A stretch of DNA of 48,284 nt from an uncultured Collinsella sp. (GTDB lineage: Bacteria > Actinomycetota > Coriobacteriia > Coriobacteriales > Coriobacteriaceae), in NCBI GenBank assembly GCA_934668695.1, contig CAKUOD010000015.1, forward strand, positions 1-48,284, in the 5' to 3' direction. Under the pieces are notes generated by a model. That model had not been told where the DNA came from. It saw only the letters and a list, made by a program, of their open reading frames with translations, and searched no databases. Positions 23,937 through 32,414 of the stretch are shown here, in pieces (within the stretch, counting starts at the first letter, position 1; each line of letters opens with the position of its first letter). The translations under genes were made by a program, and so were the position numbers.

Positions 23937-25130
23937 CTAGTTAAACAGCGTCACCTTATCGAGCAGAAAATCCTCCACGGTGCACGCCCCGGCCGCCGCC
24001 CCTCCCACGACGATCCGCTTGGCTCGCGGATACTTTTTTAGGAGCGTCGACATGCCGCTCTGGCCGGACTCTTCACCGCTTTTGACCTCGATGGCGCTCA
24101 GCGCATCATCCCTTCGCAGCACAAAGTCGACCTCTTTGACGCCCTCACGCCACCACATGACCTCAAAACCCTCTTCCGGCGCGCGCGCAAGCAGTCGTGC
24201 ACCCACTGCCGATTCCACCAAATGACCCCGCCGCGCCGAATCCTCCAGCCATTCTGCTCGGCCCTTATCGCCGAGCGCCGTCATAAACGCCGTGTCATAA
24301 ACCATGAGCCGCGGGGTGCTTCGGCGCTTTGCGAGCTCCTTGTCACTGAACTTGGGAATCGCCGTAACCAAACCGGCCTTGCCCAGCAGGTCCAAATACC
24401 CGGCGACCGTGACCGTGTTACCGGCATCCTGCAGCTGGCCTACCATTTTTGAATACGAAAGCTCCTGCCCCGAATAGCTCGCCGCGAGCCAAAAGAGCGC
24501 GCGCATCAGCGCCGGTTTGCGGATATTCTCCAACGAGAGAACATCGCGCGAGATCGCCGGCTCGACGATCGCATCTCGGATATAGTTTCGCCAACGGGCG
24601 TCATCGGAAACCAGCGGCGCCGCACCCGGATATCCACCGTGATAGAGATAGTCTTCAAAAGAAAAGCCAAAGGCCTCGCTGCACTCGCGATAGGACCAAT
24701 GCGGCGACCGAATGAGCTCGTAACGGCCCATAAGGGATTCTTCCAAGCCCTTATGCAGCAGCAGCGACGACGGTCCGGTCAACATGACCTTGAGCGGCGT
24801 CCCCTCCCGGCGATCCCGGTCGTACAATCCCTTGACGACCGTGGACCAACTCTGCACCTTTTGAATCTCATCAACAACGAAAACGGCCGGGACCTTACCT
24901 CCAGACGTGAGGTTTCTTGCCTGTTGCCACTCGATTTGCAGCCAGCTGGCATCGGGATTCACAACATCGTCCGCATTGGCCACGTGACAGGGCATGTCTG
25001 CATGGTGCAACGCCTGCACGAACATGGTCGACTTTCCCGTTTGGCGGGGCCCGATTATAAATTGCATCAACGGATTATTCGTTTCCCGCATCCTCTGGGC
25101 TATCACGGCAACTTGATGGCGCTCAAACAT
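23937..25130 (-). CDS. AAA-family ATPase with DUF4143 C-terminal domain
   Basis: A 397-residue member of the archaeal-type/DUF4143 ATPase family common in gut bacteria. Walker A is GPRQTGKST (residues 27-35) and Walker B is AVFVVDEIQ (about 82-90). A sensor-like MLTGPSSLLL and the family signature RYELIRSPHWSYRECSEAF follow. The C-terminal part ends in a PD-(D/E)XK-like nuclease fold (EVDFVLRRDDALSAIEVKSG). Biological role of the family is not settled. The ATG at 25130 follows AGGAGGT by 8 nt. Two identical 16-bp palindromes lie upstream. A truncated second member of the family is at 32415-33296. Confidence 0.85.
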   Translation of the reverse strand: MFERHQVAVIAQRMRETNNPLMQFIIGPRQTGKSTMFVQALHHADMPCHVANADDVVNPDASWLQIEWQQARNLTSGGKVPAVFVVDEIQKVQSWSTVVKGLYDRDRREGTPLKVMLTGPSSLLLHKGLEESLMGRYELIRSPHWSYRECSEAFGFSFEDYLYHGGYPGAAPLVSDDARWRNYIRDAIVEPAISRDVLSLENIRKPALMRALFWLAASYSGQELSYSKMVGQLQDAGNTVTVAGYLDLLGKAGLVTAIPKFSDKELAKRRSTPRLMVYDTAFMTALGDKGRAEWLEDSARRGHLVESAVGARLLARAPEEGFEVMWWREGVKEVDFVLRRDDALSAIEVKSGEESGQSGMSTLLKKYPRAKRIVVGGAAAGACTVEDFLLDKVTLFN

Positions 25131-25157
25131 GTCAATCTACCTCCTTGTTTCTTAAAT

Positions 25158-25195
25158 ACTCAGTATACTGAGTAAAATCACTCAGTATACTGAGT
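25158..25195 (-). promoter_or_regulatory. Twin identical palindromic operators upstream of the AAA/DUF4143 gene
   Basis: ACTCAGTATACTGAGT, a perfect 16-bp palindrome, occurs twice (25158-25173 and 25180-25195). The centres are 22 bp apart, two helical turns, which favours cooperative binding of dimers on one DNA face. Each contains TATACT, able to serve as a -10 box on either strand. The gene start is 28 bp beyond the proximal copy. No DNA-binding regulator is encoded next to it. Confidence 0.75.
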
Positions 25196-25354
25196 ATTTT
25201 TAGAACCGGGAGATCGAACCCGCCAAGTTAACTTCCTTCACCAGCGGGTTGCCGCCGCCCCCTCCGCGAGTCGAGTTTCTGGCCCTTCGCGCTCACTCGA
25301 TATATAAAAACTGCCATAGCCATATCGAAAAACCGGTATAGTCGGTCCCATCAT

Positions 25355-25395
25355 CGAACCATCGCGAATGGGCCACAGGATTTCGCGATGGTTCG
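25355..25395. repeat. Perfect 14-bp inverted repeat downstream of ABC exporter operon
   Basis: CGAACCATCGCGAA (25355-25368) pairs with TTCGCGATGGTTCG (25382-25395) around a 13-nt loop. No T-run follows on either strand. Similar TTCGCG words follow at 25400-25425. It lies within the gene-free interval 25196-25483, between the ABC operon end and the AAA gene promoter. A factor-assisted terminator or mRNA 3' end structure is possible. Confidence 0.6.
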
Positions 25396-25483
25396 CAGGC
25401 TTTCGCGGAGATTCGCGACAAATCGAGAACTGATACGCATCTTATTGTTTACATTCAAGGCCACGACGTCTCAAAAGGTATGC

Positions 25484-27343
25484 TTATTGGGCGAACTGGC
25501 TGCGGTAGAGCTCGGCGTAGAAGCCGCCTGCCGCTAGCAGCTCATCGTGCGTACCGCGCTCGATAATCTGCCCGTCGCGCATCACCAGGATGCAGTCGGC
25601 GTTGCGGATCGTGCTCAGGCGGTGCGCCACAACAAAGCTCGTGCGGCCGGCCATGAGCTCGTCGAATGCAGCCTGCACCTGTAGCTCGGTGCGGGTATCG
25701 ATGCTCGAGGTTGCCTCGTCCAGCAGCAGAATCGCCGGGTCGGTGAGCATGACACGCGCGATGCACAGCAGCTGCTTTTGGCCCTGGCTAAACGTGCCGC
25801 CGTCCTCGCCGATCACTGTGTCGTAGCCCTGGGGCAGCTGCACGATAAACTTGTGCGCATGCGCGCGCTTGGCCGCCTCGATAATCTGCTCGCGCGCGGC
25901 GTCGGGGCAACCGTAGGCGATATTGTCCGCCACCGTGCCCTCGAACAGCCAGGTGTCCTGCAGCACCATGCCAAAGGCGCGGCGCAGGCTTGCACGCGTG
26001 TAATCGCGCGAGGAGCGCCCGTCAACCGCAATGCGGCCGGCATCGATATCGTAAAAGCGCAGCAGCAGGTTGATAAGTGTCGTCTTGCCGCAGCCCGTGG
26101 GACCGACCAGGGCAAACCGCATGCCGGGCTTGGCATCGATGCGGATGTCCTGCAGCAACTTACGGTCGGGCACGTAGCTAAAGTCCACGTGCTCAAAGGC
26201 GACCTCGCCCTTCGGAGCGGTGAGCTCAATGGCATCCACAGCGTCGGGCTCCTGCTCGCGTGCATCGAGCAGCGCGAACATGCGGCGCGCCGAGGCATAG
26301 GCCGTCTGGATCTGTGTAATGACGTTCGTGACCTCGTTGAACGGCTTGGTGTACTGGTTGGCGTAGGACAGGAAGATCTGCACGCCGCCCACCGTGAGCG
26401 CCGCGGGCACGCCCGTAATCACGCCCACGCAGCCGATCACGGCAACCACGGCGTAGATGATATTGTTGATAAAGCGCGTGCCGGGGTTGGAGAGCGAACC
26501 CATAAACTGCGCGCGCTCGCCCGCGGTGTAGAGCTCGGCGTTGAGAGCATCGAAGCGCTGCTGAGCGCTCGGCCCGTAGGCAAACGCGTCCACGAGCTTC
26601 TGCTCACCCACATATTCCTCGATATGACCGCCCAGCTGGCCCTGAATTCGCTGCTGAGCGGTAAAGCTCTTGTTGGAGAGCTTGGCGATGGCGCCGGCCG
26701 CAAAGATGGAGAGCGGCGTAACGAGCACCACCACGAGCGTCATGGTCAGGTTGATGGAGAGCATAAACGCGAGCGTGCCCACGATGGTGATAACACCGGT
26801 GAAGAGCTGGGTAAAGCCCTGCAGTAGACCGTCGCCCACCTGGTCGACGTCGTTGACCACGCGGCTCATAAGGTCGCCGTGGGCATGGCTGTCGATAAAG
26901 CTGAGCGGCATGCGGCTGAGCTTGTCGCTGGCCTCCACGCGCATGTCGCGCACCGTCTCGTAGGACAGACGGTTGACGCAGTAGCCCTGCAGCCACTGGA
27001 ACGCCGCGGCGCCCACCACGACAATTGCCAGCTTGGTGACGAGCGGCAGCAGTGCGTCAAAGTCCACCTGTCCGGCGGCAACGATGAGGTCGATGCCTTC
27101 GCCGATGAGGATGGGCGTGTAGAGCTGCAAGATCACCGAGATGGCGGCGCTCACAAACGACGCCGCAAACGAAATGCGGTGCGGGCGCACGTAGCCCATC
27201 AGGCGACGGGTCACCGCGCCCACGGGATAGCGCTCGGGGTCGCCGGGCTGGCGCGGGCCATCGCCCAGGTCGTTGAGGTTATCATTACCGGACACATTGG
27301 CCGTCATCGTGGCGACCGAACCGGAAGAAGTATACGGATTCAT
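25484..27343 (-). CDS. ABC exporter half-transporter (heterodimer subunit with consensus catalytic site)
   Basis: A 619-residue membrane-ATPase fusion. Six helices lie in about residues 55-345. The nucleotide-binding domain has Walker A GPTGCGKTTL, a Q-loop in MVLQDTWLFEGTV, the signature FSQGQKQLL (a variant of LSGGQ), Walker B AILLLDEATSSID with the catalytic Glu, and VVAHRLST with the switch His. A long hydrophilic N-terminus (about 40 residues) precedes the first helix. Its ATG (27343) directly abuts the stop codon of the partner gene, so translation is coupled. The partner lacks the catalytic Glu, as in asymmetric heterodimers such as TM287/288 and EfrAB. Substrate unknown; multidrug or lipid-like export is usual. 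Confidence 0.9.
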   Translation of the reverse strand: MNPYTSSGSVATMTANVSGNDNLNDLGDGPRQPGDPERYPVGAVTRRLMGYVRPHRISFAASFVSAAISVILQLYTPILIGEGIDLIVAAGQVDFDALLPLVTKLAIVVVGAAAFQWLQGYCVNRLSYETVRDMRVEASDKLSRMPLSFIDSHAHGDLMSRVVNDVDQVGDGLLQGFTQLFTGVITIVGTLAFMLSINLTMTLVVVLVTPLSIFAAGAIAKLSNKSFTAQQRIQGQLGGHIEEYVGEQKLVDAFAYGPSAQQRFDALNAELYTAGERAQFMGSLSNPGTRFINNIIYAVVAVIGCVGVITGVPAALTVGGVQIFLSYANQYTKPFNEVTNVITQIQTAYASARRMFALLDAREQEPDAVDAIELTAPKGEVAFEHVDFSYVPDRKLLQDIRIDAKPGMRFALVGPTGCGKTTLINLLLRFYDIDAGRIAVDGRSSRDYTRASLRRAFGMVLQDTWLFEGTVADNIAYGCPDAAREQIIEAAKRAHAHKFIVQLPQGYDTVIGEDGGTFSQGQKQLLCIARVMLTDPAILLLDEATSSIDTRTELQVQAAFDELMAGRTSFVVAHRLSTIRNADCILVMRDGQIIERGTHDELLAAGGFYAELYRSQFAQ

Positions 27344-29215
27344 CTAGCAGCCCTCCTTTGCGCAGGTGGATGCAGGAGCGGTTGAGGCGGACGCGGGACT
27401 TGGGACGGACGCGGACGCCGCGCTCCCCTGCTGGCCCTCGAGCTCCTCGCGGCGAAGCTGCGACTGGCAGATCTCGCGGTAGAGCTGGCAGTTTGCGTAC
27501 AGCTCGTCGTGCGCACCCAGGCCCGCGACCGAGCCGTGGTCGAGCACGCAGATCATGTCGGCATCGCGCACGGTCGAGACGCGCTGGCTCACGATGACCG
27601 TGGTCAGCGGCAGCCCGCCCTCGGCTGCACCGCGCGCGCTGCGCTCGCGAATGGCGTGGCGAAGTGCTGCGTCGGTCTTAAAGTCGAGCGCCGAGGCGGA
27701 ATCGTCCATAATCAGGATCTGCGGCGAACCGACCAGGGCGCGCGCGATGGTCAGGCGCTGACGCTGACCGCCGCTGAAATTCTTGCCGCCCGCCTCAACC
27801 GGGGCATCCAAGCCCTGCGGCTTGTTGCGCACGAACTCGCTGGCCTGCGCCATATCGAGCGCCGCCCACAGCTCCTCGTCGGTCGCGGACTCGTCGCGCC
27901 AGGTCAGGTTGCTGCGGATGGTGCCGCTCACGAGCGACGCGCGCTGCGGAACGGTCGCGACCACATGGCGCAGCTGGTCGAGCGGCCAAGAGCGCACGTC
28001 GGCACCCATCACGTTCACGCTGCCGACACCCGCATCGTACAAGCGCGGGATGAGCGAGACGAGCGTCGACTTGCCGCTGCCCGTACCGCCGATAATGCCG
28101 AGCGTCTTGCCCAGCGGCAGCTCCAGAGTCACGTCATCAACGGCGTTGGCCGCGCCCGCGCCAAAGGAGAAGCTCGCATGGCTCAAGCTCAGCGCGGGGA
28201 CCGGAGCGGTGTCGCCCGCCGCACTCGACTTGGGCAGCGCGACCGACTCGTTGCCGTCGTCGGTGATACTCGGCGCGCAGTTGAGCACCTCGTTGATACG
28301 CGACGCGCTGGCGCTCGCCTTGGTAAAGACCACGACCAGGTTGGCCACGTAAACGATGGAGGTGAGGGTCTGCGTCATGTAGTTCACAAAGGCCATTACC
28401 TGGCCCTGCGTGAGTTCTCCAACATCCACCTGGATGCCGCCCACCCACAGGATGGCGCACACGCCCAGGTTCATCAGAAGAAACGTGACGGGGTTGAGGA
28501 TCGACGAGAGCTTGCCCACCGCGATGGCGACATGCGCCTGGTCATCGGCGGCCTGGGCAAAACGCTCACGCTCGTGGTCTTCGCGCACAAACGCACGGAC
28601 CACGCGAGCGCCTGAAAGCCCCTCGCGACAGATAAGCGCGATGCGGTCGAGCTTTGCCTGCAGCTGCTTGTAGTACGGGATGCAGTGCGCCATGACAAAC
28701 CAAAACACCAGGCCGATGGCGGGCGTGCAGATTAAAAAGATGATGCCGAGCTTAAGGTCGATGGCGAGAGCCGCGACCATGGAGCCCACCGCCAGGAAGG
28801 GCCAGCGGATGAGCATGCGCACGCCCAACGCCACGGCCAGCTGCACCTGGTTGACGTCGTTGGTGATGCGCGTGATGAGCGACGGCGTGCCAAAGCGATC
28901 AAGCTCGGCGTAGCTCAGCTTGTTGATGTGCTCGTAGAGTGCGCCGCGAATATCGGTGCCCATACCCTGCGAGGTCAGCGCCGCCATCTTTTGGCAGACC
29001 ATCGTAAACGAGATTCCGATCACGGCCATGGCGGCAAGCACCATGCCGTAGTGAACGACGGTGTCGACGTCGTGCGCCCCAATGCCCTTGTCGATCATCT
29101 GGGCAATCACGAGCGGCGTCAGCAGGTCAAAGATCACTTCGATCAGCTTGCATGCCGGACCAATCACCATATACCGGCGAAACTTGCCGCCAAAACGCCT
29201 AAGCAGCTCAATCAT
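27344..29215 (-). CDS. ABC exporter half-transporter (heterodimer subunit with degenerate Walker B)
   Basis: A 623-residue partner of the following gene. The first 320 residues hold the six-helix membrane domain (MIELLRRFGGKFRRYMVIGP at the start, RITNDVNQVQLAV in a coupling region). The ATPase domain has Walker A GGTGSGKSTLV, VPQRASLVSGTI, the canonical signature FSGGQRQRL and Walker B ILIMDDSASALD. There Asp replaces the catalytic Glu; the H-loop reads VIVSQRVST with Gln in place of His. So this subunit contributes the non-hydrolysing site, the normal division of labour in heterodimeric type IV exporters. An Ala/Ser/Pro-rich tail ends CAKEGC. AGGAG precedes the ATG by about 9 nt. Confidence 0.9.
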   Translation of the reverse strand: MIELLRRFGGKFRRYMVIGPACKLIEVIFDLLTPLVIAQMIDKGIGAHDVDTVVHYGMVLAAMAVIGISFTMVCQKMAALTSQGMGTDIRGALYEHINKLSYAELDRFGTPSLITRITNDVNQVQLAVALGVRMLIRWPFLAVGSMVAALAIDLKLGIIFLICTPAIGLVFWFVMAHCIPYYKQLQAKLDRIALICREGLSGARVVRAFVREDHERERFAQAADDQAHVAIAVGKLSSILNPVTFLLMNLGVCAILWVGGIQVDVGELTQGQVMAFVNYMTQTLTSIVYVANLVVVFTKASASASRINEVLNCAPSITDDGNESVALPKSSAAGDTAPVPALSLSHASFSFGAGAANAVDDVTLELPLGKTLGIIGGTGSGKSTLVSLIPRLYDAGVGSVNVMGADVRSWPLDQLRHVVATVPQRASLVSGTIRSNLTWRDESATDEELWAALDMAQASEFVRNKPQGLDAPVEAGGKNFSGGQRQRLTIARALVGSPQILIMDDSASALDFKTDAALRHAIRERSARGAAEGGLPLTTVIVSQRVSTVRDADMICVLDHGSVAGLGAHDELYANCQLYREICQSQLRREELEGQQGSAASASVPSPASASTAPASTCAKEGC

Positions 29216-29344
29216 ATAAAGGCGCTCCTATCATCATTCACACTCAATTCGAACCATGATAGTACTGCCACTCCAAAAGACGAGGAAAGACGGGTCAACA
29301 GCTCGTTATTTCTCACGGGATTCAAGAGCAGGTTAATCGCCTGA

Positions 29345-29398
29345 TATACTTACCTTAGTGCTACCAAGTTGAGCCGCCAACCCTTGAAATGAGGTGCC
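29345..29398 (+). promoter_or_regulatory. Promoter -10 and ribosome binding site of first coiled-coil surface protein
   Basis: TATACT at 29345-29350 is a likely -10 box. GAGGTG lies a few nt before ATG 29402. The block from CCTGATATACTTAC to the start codon is repeated almost unchanged before the paralogue (30672-30732). That shows the duplication included the promoter. No good -35 was seen. Confidence 0.55.
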
Positions 29399-29401
29399 GA
29401 G

Positions 29402-30433
29402 ATGAACGACATTCTCGCAAGAAGAGCAAGACGAGCAACTGTGGGCATCGCCCTTTCCGTGGCGCTTGTCGCGGGAATCGCCCCCGCAACGGCGATCGCG
29501 GCGGAGACCAGCTCCCCCATCGATGCAGCTGCCCTGCAGACGGAAGATGCGGCCGCCGCAAAAGAAAAGGCGTATGCGGCCATGCAGGAAGCGCTCAAAA
29601 AACTCAAAGCAGCGGAGGACGCCGCAAGTCCCGAGAAAATTGCGAGATTCAATGATGACATTGCCCGTTTTCAAGAGCTCCGCGACAAGATGGCGGCGCA
29701 AGCCGCCGAAGAGAGGGAACTCCTTCCCACCATGCAAGCGGACATCGATGCAGCCCAAGCCAAATACGACGAGGCCATCAACCGGGTAAGCGAGCTCCAG
29801 GCAAAATTAGACAAGAAACTTGAGGCGCTTAAGGCACTCGAAGCACTCGGCGACGAGGAGCTTGTCGAAACTACTAAACAGCAAATAAAGCAGTTGCGCA
29901 GTGAAATCGTAACGGCAAAAGCGCAAGAAGACTCTTGCAAAACGGGGCTCCGCGAGCGCCACGACGGCCTCGAAAGGCAGGAAAGACAAGTTAATGACTG
30001 TGAACGTTCTGCAGAGAAGTATAAAGCCCATATCGACCAGTTCATAGCCTGGCGAGATGCGCTCCTCGACAATTTGAAAAAAGCGCAAACGGCCTATGAC
30101 GACGCCTGCAAGGCATACGAAGAGGCGAAAGCCGCGGCAGACAAGGCCACCTCGCCCGAGATAACGCAACCGACCGAGACGACGCCTCCCTCCAACTCAG
30201 CGCAGCCGGCCGAGACGACACAGCCCACCGGCTCGTCCGCGACCGGCAAAGACGCTCAGCAGAGCTCCACCAAGCAGGCGAACTCGAGCAGCGGCAAGCA
30301 AGCAGATACGACCGCCGGCAAGCTCGCGAACACGGGCGACACAGCGCCGAGCGCAATCGCACTCGCAGCAGTCGCCGCCGCAGGCCTCGGAATAACCGCC
30401 ACAGCCACACGCCGCATCAAGAACTCAAAATAG
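29402..30433 (+). CDS. Coiled-coil wall-anchored surface protein, paralogue 1
   Basis: A 343-residue secreted protein. The signal peptide is about 1-34 (MNDILARRARRATVGIA, hydrophobic core, cleavage near AIAAE). Residues 40-245 are almost entirely charged and alanine-rich heptads (AAAAKEKAYAAMQEALKKL, ELQAKLDKKLEALKALEAL, AYDDACKAYEEAKAAADKA), predicting a long coiled coil. A Thr/Pro/Ser/Gln wall-spanning region follows (about 250-305). The sorting signal is KLANTGDTAPS, with a weak hydrophobic helix and RRIKNSK. The repeated YDDACKAYEEAKAAA motif resembles coiled-coil stalks of streptococcal M-like and antigen I/II proteins. Function unknown; probably a rod-shaped surface adhesin or spacer. 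Confidence 0.85.
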   Translation: MNDILARRARRATVGIALSVALVAGIAPATAIAAETSSPIDAAALQTEDAAAAKEKAYAAMQEALKKLKAAEDAASPEKIARFNDDIARFQELRDKMAAQAAEERELLPTMQADIDAAQAKYDEAINRVSELQAKLDKKLEALKALEALGDEELVETTKQQIKQLRSEIVTAKAQEDSCKTGLRERHDGLERQERQVNDCERSAEKYKAHIDQFIAWRDALLDNLKKAQTAYDDACKAYEEAKAAADKATSPEITQPTETTPPSNSAQPAETTQPTGSSATGKDAQQSSTKQANSSSGKQADTTAGKLANTGDTAPSAIALAAVAAAGLGITATATRRIKNSK

Positions 30434-30477
30434 CCGCCAGAGCATACTACCTTCGCCAATCCACAAACCTAGAGACA

Positions 30478-30518
30478 AAAGAGGCCCGTTTCCCCAACCC
30501 ACGGAAACGGGCCTCTTT
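30478..30518 (+). terminator. Terminator of first coiled-coil surface protein gene
   Basis: AAAGAGGCCCGTTTCC (30478-30493) pairs perfectly with its complement at 30503-30518, 9-nt loop, with CTTT then TACTT following. The same terminator recurs after the paralogue (31770-31815), and its right arm recurs decayed at 33421-33437. Confidence 0.9.
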
Positions 30519-30676
30519 ACTTGAAAAAACAGATGGCAATGCCGCCGTCTCTTGAACCACGCAGCCATCAATGCCCAGACAACACTAGCAAGCCGCGTTC
30601 CTTAAGGGATAGATTTAATGGCTGTTAATCAAGGGGTATACGCGCACGCCCGATCAATGGCGGGCAAACCGCCTGA

Positions 30677-30729
30677 TATACTTACATTAGTGCTACCAAG
30701 TTAGTCGCCGACCCTTGAAATGAGGTGCC
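30677..30729 (+). promoter_or_regulatory. Promoter -10 and ribosome binding site of second coiled-coil surface protein
   Basis: TATACT at 30677-30682 and GAGGTG before ATG 30733 repeat the arrangement at 29345-29398 with a few substitutions. Confidence 0.55.
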
Positions 30730-30732
30730 GAG

Positions 30733-31725
30733 ATGAACGACATTCTCGCAAGAAGTGCAAGACGCGCAACCGTGGGCATCGCCCTTTCCGCGGCACTTGC
30801 CGCGGGAATCGCCCCCGTAACGGCGATTGCGGCAGAAACCAGCTCCCCCGTCGATGCAGTTGTCCTGCAGACGGAAGATGCGGCCGCCGCAAAAGAAAAA
30901 GCGTATGCAGCCATGCAGGAAGCGCTCAAAAACCTCGAGGCCGCAAAAGCCGCCGCCAGTCCCGAGATAATTGCGAAAATTGATGATAACATTGCCGCAT
31001 TTCAAGAACTCTACGGCATGGTGGTGGCGGAAGCCGCCAAATGGAGGAAACCCCTTCCCGCCATGCAAGCGAACGTCGATGCAGCCCAAGCCAAATACGA
31101 TGAGGCCCGCAACCGGACAAGCGGCCTTCAGGCAGAATTAAATAAGGCAATCGACGACGGAGCTTCTAACGAAACTATTAAGCAGTTGCGAAGTGAGATC
31201 ATGTCGGCAGAAAGGCGAGAAAAATCTTGTGAAGATGATCTTCACTCCTACCAACGCCAGCTCGAAAGCCAGGAAAAACAGGTTCAGCGTTTCGAAAGTG
31301 AGGCGGAGGAAGCTAAAGCCAATATCGACGAAAGCAAAGCCAAGCGAGATGCGCTCCTCGGCGATTTAGAAAAGGCGCAAGCGGCCTATGACGACGCCTG
31401 CAAGGCATACGAAGAGGCAAAAGCCGCGGCAGATAAGGCCGCCTCGCCCGAGATAACGAACCCCGCCGAGACGATAAAACCCTCCGGCTCGACGCAACCG
31501 GCCGAGACGGCACAGCCTGCCAGCTCGCCCGCGACCGGCAAAGACGATCAGCAGAGCTCCACCAAGCAAGCGAACTCGAACAACGGCAAGCAGGCAAATA
31601 CGACCGCCGGCAAGCTCGCAAACACAGGCGACACAGCACCGAGCGCAATCGCACTCGCAGGAATCGCCGTAGCAGGGCTCGGAATAACCGCCACAGCCAC
31701 CCGCCGCATCAAGAACTCAAAGTAA
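30733..31725 (+). CDS. Coiled-coil wall-anchored surface protein, paralogue 2
   Basis: A 330-residue tandem duplicate of the preceding gene. The signal peptide, first 85 residues and last 110 residues are nearly identical. The central coiled coil (about residues 90-215) has diverged and is 13 residues shorter overall (for example LQAELNKAIDDGASNETIKQ where paralogue 1 has a longer, Leu-rich stretch). The sorting signal KLANTGDTAPS, hydrophobic helix and RRIKNSK tail are unchanged. Conserved ends with a divergent middle are the pattern of antigenic or specificity variation in surface proteins. The two genes have separate copies of promoter and terminator. Confidence 0.85.
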   Translation: MNDILARSARRATVGIALSAALAAGIAPVTAIAAETSSPVDAVVLQTEDAAAAKEKAYAAMQEALKNLEAAKAAASPEIIAKIDDNIAAFQELYGMVVAEAAKWRKPLPAMQANVDAAQAKYDEARNRTSGLQAELNKAIDDGASNETIKQLRSEIMSAERREKSCEDDLHSYQRQLESQEKQVQRFESEAEEAKANIDESKAKRDALLGDLEKAQAAYDDACKAYEEAKAAADKAASPEITNPAETIKPSGSTQPAETAQPASSPATGKDDQQSSTKQANSNNGKQANTTAGKLANTGDTAPSAIALAGIAVAGLGITATATRRIKNSK

Positions 31726-31769
31726 CTGCCGGCGGGCATCACCTTCGTCAATCCACAAACCCAGAGGCA

Positions 31770-31815
31770 AAAGAGGCCCGTTTCCCCAACCAAAACCGAG
31801 GAAACGGGCCTCTTT
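31770..31815 (+). terminator. Terminator of second coiled-coil surface protein gene
   Basis: The same 16-bp stem as at 30478-30518 (31770-31785 with 31800-31815), with a 14-nt loop. Confidence 0.9.
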
Positions 31816-31909
31816 AACTGCAAAATCCAAGCAGCAGCAACGTCTCTTGAACTACGTAGCCATCAATGCCCAGGCAACGCCAGCAAGCAGCACAAAACAC
31901 GGGATTCAA

Positions 31910-32030
31910 TTCTGCAGTTTGCGCCGTTGAACTCCACGAGCCTGCCCGTGTAGACGAGCCTGTCCACGACAGCCGCCGCCATCTTGTCGTCGCCGAACAC
32001 GGTCACCCACTTGCTGAACTCTATGTTGGC
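31910..32030 (-). pseudogene. Remnant of IS21-family IstB-like ATPase
   Basis: On the minus strand about 40 residues read ANIEFSKWVTVFGDDKMAAA followed by VVDRLVYTGRLVEFNGANCR. This matches the C-terminal region of IstB helper ATPases of IS21-family elements. The P-loop part and the partner transposase istA are absent, and there is no start or terminal repeat. It is insertion-sequence debris. Confidence 0.7.
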
Positions 32031-32150
32031 CGTGGCGGGCGAGCTTATTGCCGCGGGCATCGTTCTCGCGGGCATCGGCTTTATCGCCTCCGACGTCGCC
32101 GACCCCGCCGCGCCCTAGGTGCAACGAGCCCGGGCACTCCGTCCGCTAAT

Positions 32151-32282
32151 TTGATTGAGATGGATCGCTCCTACTACGCGAGCATTGAGGTCGGGCGGCG
32201 CAATGTCAGCCTTTCAAATCTCAAGATGATTGCCGACGGCTTTCACATCACCATTTCGAAGCTCATGCGCGGTGTCGAGTAG
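32151..32282 (+). pseudogene. Remnant of XRE-family DNA-binding protein
   Basis: The last 43 codons of a Cro/CI-type helix-turn-helix protein: MDRSYYASIEVGRRNVSLSN, then LKMIADGFHITISKLMRG, ending in TAG 32280-32282. The first two helices and a start codon are missing. Upstream in this frame the sequence reads through the IstB debris, so the 5' part has been cut off. Confidence 0.65.
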
Positions 32283-32338
32283 ATGATTCTCATCTGACTT
32301 GGCTCGTTCATGTTTAATCTGTCTCGTTAACTGAAATG

Positions 32339-32379
32339 CGTAAATCTGGTTAAATGAAAACCGTAAATTTGGTTAAATG
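32339..32379 (+). promoter_or_regulatory. Direct repeat upstream of the truncated AAA/DUF4143 gene
   Basis: CGTAAATCTGGTTAAATG (32339-32356) and CGTAAATTTGGTTAAATG (32362-32379) differ at one base and are 23 bp apart, again about two helical turns. It is a candidate operator or iteron-like site. It now sits directly before a gene that has lost its N-terminal ATPase part. Confidence 0.5.
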
Positions 32380-32414
32380 CGCTGGTAATCAATGGTGAAA
32401 ACTATGCCAAAAAA

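Noticed and set aside
31866..32282. A 138-codon protein ending in an XRE domain
   Set aside because: The first two-thirds is IstB debris read in antisense; only the last 43 codons resemble an XRE protein, so it is a remnant.
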